9,377 bases of DNA, taken from assembly GCA_934692455.1 (NCBI GenBank), contig CAKUTY010000043.1, positions 1 through 9,377 on the forward strand, read 5' to 3'. The stretch's first letter is position 1; each line of letters begins with the position of its first letter. This document shows, piece by piece, positions 1 to 6,701 of this stretch. A program made the position numbers and the translations under genes. Source of the stretch: an uncultured Erysipelotrichaceae bacterium. Lineage in GTDB: Bacteria; Bacillota_I; Bacilli_A; Erysipelotrichales; Erysipelotrichaceae. A model generated the notes under the pieces. That model was not told where the DNA came from. It was given only the letters and a program-made list of their open reading frames with translations, and did not search any database.

Positions 1-792
1 TTTAGATATCGCATCAATTATTGCGGCATGTCTTTCATAGTTTTTAAACAGAGACTTTAGAAGCGTGTCATACTCATAATATAATTGCCCATTCTCTTTA
101 AATAACAATTCATCAATATTTTGAGCTAAGCTTAATCGTTTATCAAAACAATTAATATAATAAGGAATTCCACCAAACACCATATAACTCTCAACAACCT
201 GTTGCCTCGTCATCTGTATTCCATTTAAACGATACAAGTCTTCACATTCTTTCAAAGTAAAAGGAAATAAGTGTATTTGTCTTGTGATTCGATTGTAAAA
301 ACCGCCTCTATCCCCTAGAAGATTATTAATAATCCATGATGTAGCAGACCCACACACAATAAGCACCAAATCATTTTGTGTTGACGCAAAACTATTCCAG
401 AAATACTCAAGTGCACTCTTAAAATCCGATCTTGTCGTATCCATCCAAGGCAATTCATCTAAGAAAACAACTTTTTTACCACTAACTGGATCTCTTCTTA
501 CATTATCATTTAGAAGTAGTTGTTTTAATCTCATAAATGCTTCATACCAGTCTTTTGGTTGCTTACTATTTTTCAAGCCGTATTCCACAAGACTGCCATT
601 GAATACTTTCAATTGTTCTTTTGTTTTTGCATTTGATAATCCTGTCGCATAAAACGAAAAAGAATTATTAAAATACTCTTTAATTAGAAAGGTCTTTCCA
701 ACTCTTCTTCTACCATAAACAACAACAAATTCCGCCCTTGGTGACTCTAAACAATTCTGTAATATTATTTGTTCTTTTTTACGTCCAATCAT
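1..792 (-). CDS. AAA ATPase, DUF234/archaeal-ATPase-like family (partial, C-terminus beyond window)
   Basis: The frame is open from an ATG at 792 to the window edge (264 codons, no stop). An AGGAGG ribosome site at 801-806 lies 8 nt upstream and fixes the start. A Walker A loop GRRRVGKT is at residues 27-34 and a Walker B strand VVFLDELPW at 109-116. A sensor-like CGSATSW follows at 147-153, then RITRQIHLFPF around 168-178 and GGIPYYI at 207-213. This order is typical of the COG1672-type ATP-binding proteins with a C-terminal DUF234 domain, usually about 450 residues, so roughly 40 percent is missing. Cellular roles of this family are poorly defined; many copies sit alone with their own promoter, as here. 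It is not co-transcribed with the sugar operon: at least one terminator lies between. Family assignment is firm; function is unknown. Confidence 0.9.
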   Translation of the reverse strand, partial: MIGRKKEQIILQNCLESPRAEFVVVYGRRRVGKTFLIKEYFNNSFSFYATGLSNAKTKEQLKVFNGSLVEYGLKNSKQPKDWYEAFMRLKQLLLNDNVRRDPVSGKKVVFLDELPWMDTTRSDFKSALEYFWNSFASTQNDLVLIVCGSATSWIINNLLGDRGGFYNRITRQIHLFPFTLKECEDLYRLNGIQMTRQQVVESYMVFGGIPYYINCFDKRLSLAQNIDELLFKENGQLYYEYDTLLKSLFKNYERHAAIIDAISK

Positions 793-800
793 CAAAAATA

Positions 801-878
801 CCTCCTAATCCTCCAAAATGCATTAATAATTATTTGTTTTGGAGGATTATAAGCTATTTTTAATCTATATTCCTCCAA
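801..878 (-). promoter_or_regulatory. Promoter and triple-box operator candidate for the ATPase gene
   Basis: The octamer TTGGAGGA occurs three times: minus strand 871-878, plus strand 839-846 and minus strand 809-816. The two inner copies form a perfect 13-bp inverted repeat (806-818 with 837-849, 18-nt spacer). Box starts are 30 and 32 bp apart, close to three helical turns, so all would face the same side of the helix. A consensus -10 TATAAT on the minus strand (846-851) overlaps the middle box; no good -35 is seen. Transcription would start near 839, so the outer box lies near -35 and the inner box in the leader. This looks like a repressor or autoregulatory site. The binding protein is unknown. 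Confidence 0.55.
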
Positions 879-943
879 GATACCTTAAATATACCATTAA
901 TATTTGTTAATAACAAGTAATAAAACTATTATAATAAATCTGC

Positions 944-986
944 AAAAACCAACTCACTTTGAATAAAACTGAGCTGGCTGTGCCAG
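944..986 (-). terminator. Rho-independent terminator with an overlapping alternative hairpin
   Basis: Read on the minus strand, CCAGCTCA (970-977) pairs with TGAGTTGG (949-956) in an 8-bp stem with one G-U pair, followed at once by five U (944-948). This is a good intrinsic terminator shape. The 5' arm overlaps a second perfect hairpin, CTGGC-ACA-GCCAG (974-986), so only one of the two can form. The terminator would stop transcripts coming from the 1000-1250 region before they reach the ATPase gene. Confidence 0.6.
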
Positions 987-1019
987 TAAGATTTAGTCGA
1001 GACGCTCATGCTCTTGGGG

Positions 1020-1247
1020 TTAGTTTTTCTTCAGCATAGAAGAGAGCTTTCTATTGTTCTTCCTTGTATTTGGCAAGTAAGAAAAAATGATGTTCACAAG
1101 TAATTTTAAAAACAGCTGCATTTCAGAATCGTCAACAACTTGTTGACGATTTACTATCTTTGAGCTTATCTTATTTTTGATATTATTTATTTTAAGTTCA
1201 TCGAATCTTTGTAATCCGTCTAATATTCCTCTAAAAAAAATTATTAT
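1020..1247 (-). other. Start-less open frame, possible gene relic, in a gene-poor stretch (879-1413)
   Basis: Between 879 and 1413 I find no convincing intact gene. On the minus strand a frame stays open for 75 codons (1247 down to 1023, stop TAA at 1020-1022), ending in SYLPNTRKNNRKLSSMLKKN. The first ATG is only at 1121, in VVDDSEMQLF, and it has no clear ribosome site. The stretch is less AT-rich than its flanks and is followed by the intrinsic terminator at 944-977, which suggests that something here is or was transcribed. I do not recognise the protein. It could be the decayed C-terminal part of a gene, a repeat-family tail, or chance. Confidence 0.3.
1127..1151. repeat. Perfect 12-bp-arm palindrome with 1-nt centre
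   Basis: AATCGTCAACAA (1127-1138) and TTGTTGACGATT (1140-1151) are exact reverse complements around a single C at 1139. With essentially no loop and no U tract it is a better fit to a protein-binding dyad than to a terminator. It lies inside the open frame at 1020-1247, where it reads VNRQQVVDDS. No adjacent promoter was identified. Confidence 0.5.
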
Positions 1248-1364
1248 TTATATAATTTAGTCGGATGAAATATCAAGTATTTAAGCGCTCTTTCACAGTT
1301 TGTTCGTATTAATATCCGGCTAAATACTTAACTAAATAAAATTAATTTTTTAACTTAGACGAAT
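1214..1364. repeat. Four TTAGNCGRAT-like boxes in alternating orientation
   Basis: The boxes are TTAGACGGAT on the minus strand (1214-1223), TTAGTCGGAT on the plus strand (1257-1266), TTAGCCGGAT on the minus strand (1314-1323) and TTAGACGAAT on the plus strand (1355-1364). Neighbouring boxes are inverted relative to each other, with start-to-start distances of 43, 57 and 41 bp. A weaker partial match, TTAGTCGA, occurs on the plus strand at 993-1000. In this AT-rich spacer the repeated CG-containing core stands out. The boxes could be operators or the ends of small inverted-repeat elements; I cannot tell which. Confidence 0.4.
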
Positions 1365-1372
1365 GATTTTTT

Positions 1373-1405
1373 AACAAATAAAAGAATCTAGAATAAACTA
1401 GACTC
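1373..1405 (-). terminator. Intrinsic terminator of the PTS-aldolase-dehydratase operon
   Basis: Beginning 8 nt past the dehydratase stop codon, GAGTCTAG (1398-1405) pairs with CTAGATTC (1384-1391) in an 8-bp stem with one G-U pair and a 6-nt loop. A U-rich run, UUUUAUUUG, follows down to 1375. The position directly after the last gene supports its role as operon end. The stem is not GC-rich, so termination may be incomplete. Confidence 0.6.
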
Positions 1406-1413
1406 TCTTATAA

Positions 1414-3153
1414 CTAATCATCATATTCTAGATAAGCGCCTTTCATTGGACTTACCGCATGTCTTGCAAACATCCTTAAGACCCCTGTTTTATACTTAGG
1501 TGGTTTAGGAATCCAACTTTGTTTACGCTTTTCTAACACTTTATTTACTTCTTCTATTGGCATCTCTTTTCCCTTAATACCAACTACATTTAATTTTCTT
1601 AAAGGAACATTAATTTCAATGATATCGCCATCTTCTACAAGAGCAATTGGGCCGCCACTTTGAGCTTCAGGACTACAATGTCCAATAACTGGTCCTGTTG
1701 AAGCTCCTGAGAATCTACCATCAGTAATTAACGCAATACTTCTTCCTAGTTCTTTATCAGAACTAATAGCCTCTGAAGTATAAAACATTTCAGGCATGCC
1801 AGAGCCCTTTGGACCCTCGTATCTTATAAACACCGCATCGCCCTTGTTTATCTTATGATGTAATACTGCATCAAGACACTCTTCTTCGCTATCAAAGACT
1901 CTTGCGTTTAACTTGGCTACAAACATTTCTTTTGGACAAGCAGTATGTTTAATAACAGCTCCTTCAGGTGCAAGATTGCCCTTTAATATAGCGATAGAAC
2001 CGTCAGTACCAATAGCATGAATAACATCTTCTTTCTTGATTTCAACATTATTTCTCTTACCGAAATCCTCTAACCACTTATCACATCTATCATAGAAACC
2101 ATTATTTCTTAATTCTTTTAGATTCTCACCTAAGGTTTTTCCAGTAACAGTCATAACATCCAAATGAAGACAATCTTTAATTTCTTCCATAATAGCTGGA
2201 ACACCGCCTGCATAATAGAAGACTTCAGCAGGCCATTTACCACTAGGTCTTATATCTAATAAGTATTTAGCATTACGATGTAATCTATCAAAAGTATCTG
2301 CATCTAATTCAATGCCTAATTCATGAGCAATTGCAGGAATATGTAATAAGCAATTTGTACTACCTGAAATAGCAGCATGAACCATGATTGCATTCTCAAA
2401 ACTCTTCAAAGTAAGAATATCACTTGGTTTCATATTATCTTCATAAGCCATTTCTACAACACGTTCACCCGCTTTTTTAGCATATTCTAGTAAGTCAGGA
2501 CTATCACTTGGCATAAGAGCACTACCAGGTAATGCCAAACCTAAGCTTTCAGCCATTATTTGCATACTAGAAGCGGTGCCAATAAAACTGCAAGCACCAC
2601 AACTTGGACAAGCATTACACTTAGCCCAATCTAATTCTTCCTTAGATATTTCATTTCTTTGATACCTTGCACTATGCATGCCAAGCTGTTCAAGCGTTAA
2701 CATTTTAGGACCAGCTTTCATGGTGCCACCTGGTACGATAATTGAAGGTACATTCACTCTTAACATACCAATCATATTTCCTGGTAAACCCTTATCACAA
2801 CTTGCTAAATAAACAGCACCATCAAAAACAGTCGCACTTCCTTGTATTTCAATCATATTAGCTATCATTTCTCTACTAGCTAAACTATAGTTAATGCCAT
2901 CCGTGCCTTGACTTTCACCATCACAAATATCTGTGACAAAATATCTTGCACCAAAGCCACCAGCTTCATATACACCATTTCTAACTTCTTCAACCAACTT
3001 ATCCAAATGACCACTACCTGGATGACTGTCACCAAATGTAGATTCAATAAAAATTTGTGGTTTATCTAAATCTTCCTTCTTCCAACCAGTACCAATTCTT
3101 AAGGGATCAAGTTCTGGTGCTAATTCTCTCATTTTTCTACTTTTTAATTCCAT
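1414..3153 (-). CDS. IlvD/EDD-family Fe-S dehydratase, probably a sugar-acid dehydratase
   Basis: I start the protein (579 residues) at ATG 3153, which has GAGGT 4 nt upstream; a GTG at 3180 in the same frame has no ribosome site. Family motifs, numbered from this start, are D78 in DGES (Mg2+ ligand position), C119-D-K121 with the lysine that is carbamylated in relatives, CPSCGACSFIGTASSM at 182-197 with cluster Cys188, and GRFSGAS at 479-485 with catalytic-type Ser482. The GTASSM version resembles aldonate dehydratases more than the TANTM version of valine/isoleucine enzymes. The first cluster cysteine of the usual PCNxH motif is replaced: here the sequence is HPGSGH, with Gly46. There are no branched-chain amino acid genes nearby. 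The likely reaction is dehydration of a (phospho)sugar acid or glycerate to a 2-keto acid in the cytoplasm. It is the last gene of the operon. Family is sure; substrate is unknown. Confidence 0.9.
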   Translation of the reverse strand: MELKSRKMRELAPELDPLRIGTGWKKEDLDKPQIFIESTFGDSHPGSGHLDKLVEEVRNGVYEAGGFGARYFVTDICDGESQGTDGINYSLASREMIANMIEIQGSATVFDGAVYLASCDKGLPGNMIGMLRVNVPSIIVPGGTMKAGPKMLTLEQLGMHSARYQRNEISKEELDWAKCNACPSCGACSFIGTASSMQIMAESLGLALPGSALMPSDSPDLLEYAKKAGERVVEMAYEDNMKPSDILTLKSFENAIMVHAAISGSTNCLLHIPAIAHELGIELDADTFDRLHRNAKYLLDIRPSGKWPAEVFYYAGGVPAIMEEIKDCLHLDVMTVTGKTLGENLKELRNNGFYDRCDKWLEDFGKRNNVEIKKEDVIHAIGTDGSIAILKGNLAPEGAVIKHTACPKEMFVAKLNARVFDSEEECLDAVLHHKINKGDAVFIRYEGPKGSGMPEMFYTSEAISSDKELGRSIALITDGRFSGASTGPVIGHCSPEAQSGGPIALVEDGDIIEINVPLRKLNVVGIKGKEMPIEEVNKVLEKRKQSWIPKPPKYKTGVLRMFARHAVSPMKGAYLEYDD

Positions 3154-3162
3154 ATATACCTC

Positions 3163-3198
3163 AAAATTAAAATCAAGCACGATTATACATGCTTGATT
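3163..3198 (-). terminator. Intercistronic hairpin with U-rich tail (partial terminator or processing site)
   Basis: Read on the minus strand, 8 nt after the dehydrogenase stop codon, AATCAAGCA (3190-3198) pairs perfectly with TGCTTGATT (3171-3179) around a 10-nt loop. UUAAUUUU follows, and then directly the GAGGT ribosome site of the dehydratase gene. It is shaped like a weak terminator and sits in the only long gap (52 nt) of the operon, so it may lower or uncouple dehydratase expression or protect upstream mRNA. Confidence 0.5.
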
Positions 3199-3205
3199 AT
3201 ATTAC

Positions 3206-4381
3206 CTATTTACTTAATTCGTAGATGGCCATTACATCCTTTTTATACATAGGAACAAAGTGACCTACAGGAACCTTATCTTGTGTTGTACACTTATCTG
3301 CCATTTCCTCGAATCTATCAAACGGAATATTCGCTTCAGATAATGTTGTAGGCATGCCAATTGACTTAGACCAAGCAACAAGTCTATTAATACCTTCTTT
3401 GACAATTGCATCCTTATCATCATGAGATAATTTAACATCCCATACATTTTCTGCCCATTGTACAAAACGATCAATATTATGCTTATAAACATATTCCATC
3501 CAATGTGGAGTGATAATAGCAAGTGATGCTCCATGAGTTGTATCATAAATACCACTTAGTTCCATACCAATTCTATGACTTGCCCAATCTTGTTCACGGC
3601 CAGTATTTAATAAGCCATTATGTGCAATAGAACCAGCCCACATAATTTCAGAACGATATTGATAATTATCAGGTTCTGCATAAGTCTTTGGACCATAGTT
3701 GATAATAGTCTTCATAACCGCTTCACACATCCTATCAGTTAAATCAACATGCTCAGTATTAGTGAAATATCTTTCCATAACATGAGACAACATATCGAAG
3801 ACACCAGCACCAATTTGATATTTAGGTAAAGAATATGTTAGTTCTGGATCTAGTATCGCAAACACAGGTCTGATTGCATCATTATTAATACTCTTCTTTA
3901 GCCATCCTTCTTCATTAGTTACTACACAACTTAAACTTGTTTCGCTTCCTGCTGCTGGAATAGTTAAAATCGAACATACTTTGATTGTATCTGTAGGAGC
4001 TTTGCCATTAAAGAAATCCCATACATCACCATTGTATTTAGCACCACAGCCAACGGCCTTGGCAGTGTCAATTACACTGCCGCCGCCGATTGCAATGATG
4101 AAATCAATAGGCTGTTTCTTGCAGATTTCAATACCTTCATATACTTTACTTAATCGAGGATTAGGTTTAACACCACCTAACTCTACATAATCAATTTCTG
4201 CTGACTTAAGATTATCTACAACCTTATTAAATAAGCCATTAGTTTTAATACGATCAGAGCCGTAGACAATCATTACCTTCTTAGCATTAGGACTATTTTC
4301 TCTAATCTTCTTTGCTAGTTTAGATACTCCATCTTTCCCAAATATTACTTGAGTTACATATGTAAACACAAAATCTTCCAT
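3206..4381 (-). CDS. Iron-type alcohol dehydrogenase / aldehyde reductase (YqhD/BDH-like)
   Basis: The 391-residue protein is full length for group III iron-containing alcohol dehydrogenases. The nucleotide loop GGGSVIDTAK is at residues 99-108, preceded by the VKPNPR segment at 71-76 that is typical of the YqhD/butanol-dehydrogenase branch. Metal ligands fall at the expected spacings: Asp196, His200, His269 and His283 (14 residues apart, as in E. coli YqhD), with HGASLAIITPHW at 283-294. Members usually reduce small aldehydes with NADPH. In this operon it most plausibly reduces the aldehyde released by the neighbouring aldolase, or acts on a keto/aldehyde sugar acid. Its ribosome site AAGGTGG overlaps the aldolase stop codon (11-nt gap), suggesting coupled translation. 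No signal peptide or membrane segment, so cytoplasmic. Substrate and redox direction are inferred. Confidence 0.92.
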   Translation of the reverse strand: MEDFVFTYVTQVIFGKDGVSKLAKKIRENSPNAKKVMIVYGSDRIKTNGLFNKVVDNLKSAEIDYVELGGVKPNPRLSKVYEGIEICKKQPIDFIIAIGGGSVIDTAKAVGCGAKYNGDVWDFFNGKAPTDTIKVCSILTIPAAGSETSLSCVVTNEEGWLKKSINNDAIRPVFAILDPELTYSLPKYQIGAGVFDMLSHVMERYFTNTEHVDLTDRMCEAVMKTIINYGPKTYAEPDNYQYRSEIMWAGSIAHNGLLNTGREQDWASHRIGMELSGIYDTTHGASLAIITPHWMEYVYKHNIDRFVQWAENVWDVKLSHDDKDAIVKEGINRLVAWSKSIGMPTTLSEANIPFDRFEEMADKCTTQDKVPVGHFVPMYKKDVMAIYELSK

Positions 4382-4392
4382 AAAATACCACC

Positions 4393-5256
4393 TTATCTAT
4401 ATAAGCTTGCCTTGCATACAGAATTAAACAACTCCATTTTATTCTTAACTACTGCCTTAGTATCAACAATAGCTGGTCCCATTACTTTAGCAGGAACAAA
4501 GCCACCTGTTTCTTTATATACTTCATCTAACTTCTTGAAATACGCATACTTGATATCACTTGAAATATTTACTTTGGCAATACCAATCTTACAAGCCTTA
4601 GCAATTTCATCATCTGGATTATTAGAACCGCCATGTAATACTAGAGGTACAGGAGCAATCTTCTTAATTTCTTCTAATAATTCAAGTTGTAACTTTGGAG
4701 TATAACCCTTAGGATAAATACCATGTGCTGTACCAATAGCGATAGCCAAACAGTCTACACCAGTCTTTTCTACAAAGTCCACCACATCCTCAGGACGAGT
4801 ATAAGTGATATTAGTTACACCACCTTCATCAGAATTACCAATAGCACCAATAGTACCGATTTCACCTTCAACTGTAACACCAGCTGCATGAGCGATTTCT
4901 ACAACCTTCTTAGTCAACGCAACATTTTCTTCATAAGGAAGAGTAGAACCATCAATCATTACACTAGTGAAACCAGCTTGAATTGCCCTAACACACTCTT
5001 CAACTGTATGACCATGGTCTAGGTGTAGTGCAAATGGTACTCTAGAATCCTTACATCTTTCAATTACATATTTATAGAAATCTTTTGTGACAAATTCGAA
5101 TTCACCTGCAGAAGCTTCAATGATAGCTGGAGAATCACTCTCTTCAGCTTGTTCAACTACTGACCTAACAAGAGCTAACTCGGTAGCATTGAACGCACCA
5201 ACAGCATAGTCTCTATCTTTTGCCTTGTCCAAAAGATATTTCATACTTACCAACAT
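4393..5256 (-). CDS. Class II (zinc) ketose-phosphate aldolase, FbaA/GatY/IolJ family
   Basis: The 287-residue protein starts LVSMKYLLDKAKDRDYAVGA, the usual start of this family. The catalytic Asp80 and zinc ligand His81 lie in HLDHG (78-82). Glu132 in VEGEIG, His178 in IGTAHG and His208 in LHGGS supply the remaining metal-site residues, and KVNISSD (228-234) forms the phosphate-binding part. Such enzymes cleave ketose 1,6-bisphosphates or ketose 1-phosphates to dihydroxyacetone phosphate plus an aldehyde; relatives include tagatose-bisphosphate aldolase and the inositol-pathway IolJ. The loop after HGGS reads NNPDDEI, where many homologues have a GIPDEDI-like sequence, which may reflect a different substrate. 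The ribosome site overlaps the IIC stop codon (TAGGAG, 8 nt before ATG). It probably acts directly on the PTS product or a derivative of it. Confidence 0.93.
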   Translation of the reverse strand: MLVSMKYLLDKAKDRDYAVGAFNATELALVRSVVEQAEESDSPAIIEASAGEFEFVTKDFYKYVIERCKDSRVPFALHLDHGHTVEECVRAIQAGFTSVMIDGSTLPYEENVALTKKVVEIAHAAGVTVEGEIGTIGAIGNSDEGGVTNITYTRPEDVVDFVEKTGVDCLAIAIGTAHGIYPKGYTPKLQLELLEEIKKIAPVPLVLHGGSNNPDDEIAKACKIGIAKVNISSDIKYAYFKKLDEVYKETGGFVPAKVMGPAIVDTKAVVKNKMELFNSVCKASLYR

Positions 5257-5267
5257 ATACTTATCTC

Positions 5268-6347
5268 CTATTCGATAACTAAATCATCAGAATCATCAAC
5301 ATCAGCTGAACCAAGATTTACAAGACCTGCTTTTTCATCAGCTTCTGTAACTGGTTTTTTAATAATCGCAAGAACAACACCAGTGATTACTGAACCAATC
5401 GCAAGAGCTAAACAGAACATACCTGGGTTTGTGAATAGTGGAACTGTTAACATACCACCATGTACTACTGGAGCTTCAGTTCCCCATACCATACATAGAC
5501 CACCACCGATAGCACTACCAATACAACAAGCGATAACAACTCTTACTAAGTCTCTAGCAGCAATTGGGATGACACCTTCAGTAATCATACAAATTCCCAT
5601 TGGAACTGCAGCCTTTAATTGTTCTTTTTCAGCACTTGTGAACTTCTTAGGTTGTAATAGGCATGCAACTGCGATACCAAATGGAGGAACCATAGAGCCT
5701 AAGAACTTAATTGATTCTGGACCATATACACCATCAGCTAATAGACCATTTACGAAAGTAGAAGCTGTCTTGTTGATAGGACCACCAAAGTCGAAACACG
5801 CCATTGCACCAACGATTGCACCAAAGACAAACTTAGAACCGTTGCTCATGCTAGCTAACCAACCTTGTAATGAATTAATTACCCATGCAAATGGAATACC
5901 TAGAACATAGTACATCAATAAACAACATACAACAGTTGTTAAGAATGGGATAATCATTACAGGTAATAAACCCTTCATCCAAGCTGGAGTATGAGGAGCT
6001 AGGTACTTTTGTAAGAATAATACGAAGTAACCAATTAAGAAGCCGCCAACGATACCACCAATAAATCCTGATTTGATACTAGTACATACAAAGCCCATGA
6101 TGATACCAGGCGCAATACCTAGTCTTCCACAAATAGAGTATGCAGTACCAGCAGCGATAACAGGAACAACTAGGTTCATACCAAATCCACCAATACTATA
6201 TAGGTAGAAACCTAATCCTTCGCTAGCTTGTCTAACGTTTGGATCAATTACTTGACCAAGAGCCATACTTAGACCAGCAGCGACAACAAGCGGAATCATG
6301 TAACCGATTGCTGTCATAACATGTTTTTTAATTTCGAACTTTTTCAT
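5268..6347 (-). CDS. PTS fructose-family permease component IIC
   Basis: This is a 359-residue polytopic inner-membrane protein with repeated hydrophobic segments from about residue 12 to 330 and an acidic cytoplasmic tail ending DVDDSDDLVIE. Hallmarks of fructose-family IIC are GIAPGIIMGF (77-86), FGGPINKTA (187-195) and the substrate-site signature MITEGVIPIAARD (254-266), where many homologues read ITEGAIPFAA. It would translocate the sugar and present it for phosphorylation by the separate IIB protein. Length matches stand-alone IIC subunits such as those of the Frv/Frw/Fry systems rather than the FruA fusion. An AAGGGGG ribosome site precedes the ATG. Substrate cannot be read from the sequence; a fructose-like ketose or ketose acid fits the operon. 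Confidence 0.94.
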   Translation of the reverse strand: MKKFEIKKHVMTAIGYMIPLVVAAGLSMALGQVIDPNVRQASEGLGFYLYSIGGFGMNLVVPVIAAGTAYSICGRLGIAPGIIMGFVCTSIKSGFIGGIVGGFLIGYFVLFLQKYLAPHTPAWMKGLLPVMIIPFLTTVVCCLLMYYVLGIPFAWVINSLQGWLASMSNGSKFVFGAIVGAMACFDFGGPINKTASTFVNGLLADGVYGPESIKFLGSMVPPFGIAVACLLQPKKFTSAEKEQLKAAVPMGICMITEGVIPIAARDLVRVVIACCIGSAIGGGLCMVWGTEAPVVHGGMLTVPLFTNPGMFCLALAIGSVITGVVLAIIKKPVTEADEKAGLVNLGSADVDDSDDLVIE

Positions 6348-6365
6348 ATTAACCCCCTTCGAAAA

Positions 6366-6689
6366 TTATTTCTTTAACTTACTTTCCATTGCCTTTTCAA
6401 GCTTAGCGATAAATCCTAATGGATTAGAAATTACTTTTGCAGTACCAATCCTGACAATTGGCTTTCCTTCAAACCTTTCTTCTCCAGAAACTCTTACATC
6501 AGCTGCTAAGACAACAACATCAGCATTTTTAATATCTTCCGGTGTTAACTCAAACTCAACGCCGATAGTACCTTGTGTCTCAATTTTGCAACTATGTCCT
6601 CTTTGCTCAGCTGCTTGTATCAACACTTCCCTGCACATATAGGTATGTGCAATTCCTGCTGGACATGCAGAAATACCTACAATATTCAT
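6366..6689 (-). CDS. PTS fructose-family component IIB
   Basis: This 107-residue cytoplasmic domain protein carries the phosphocysteine motif CPAGIAHTYM at residues 9-18, with Cys9 the phosphorylated residue, and the ETQG motif at 37-40. Both are diagnostic of fructose/mannitol-type IIB. It accepts phosphate from the IIA protein encoded just upstream and passes it to the sugar bound by IIC. It stands as a separate polypeptide, between IIA (12-nt gap) and IIC (18-nt gap), with ribosome site AAAGGAG. Confidence 0.95.
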   Translation of the reverse strand: MNIVGISACPAGIAHTYMCREVLIQAAEQRGHSCKIETQGTIGVEFELTPEDIKNADVVVLAADVRVSGEERFEGKPIVRIGTAKVISNPLGFIAKLEKAMESKLKK

Positions 6690-6701
6690 CTTTTCTCCTT
6701 T

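Noticed and set aside
1127..1151. Palindrome as an intrinsic terminator
   Set aside because: It has a one-base centre and no U tract on either strand.
1414..3153. Dihydroxy-acid dehydratase (IlvD) of valine/isoleucine synthesis
   Set aside because: Its motif variants (GTASSM, loss of the PCNxH cysteine) and catabolic PTS operon context, without ilvB, ilvN or ilvC, argue for a sugar-acid role.
3154..3180. GTG at 3178-3180 as the dehydratase start (nine extra residues)
   Set aside because: It lies within the intercistronic hairpin and has no ribosome site, whereas ATG 3153 has GAGGT 4 nt upstream.
4349..5022. Plus-strand open frames at 4349-4705 and 4723-5022
   Set aside because: Both are antisense to the aldolase gene and show no family motifs.
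5383..5910. A 175-codon open frame on the plus strand
   Set aside because: It is antisense to the PTS IIC gene, whose family motifs are clear; the plus-strand translation has no recognisable motif or ribosome-site support.
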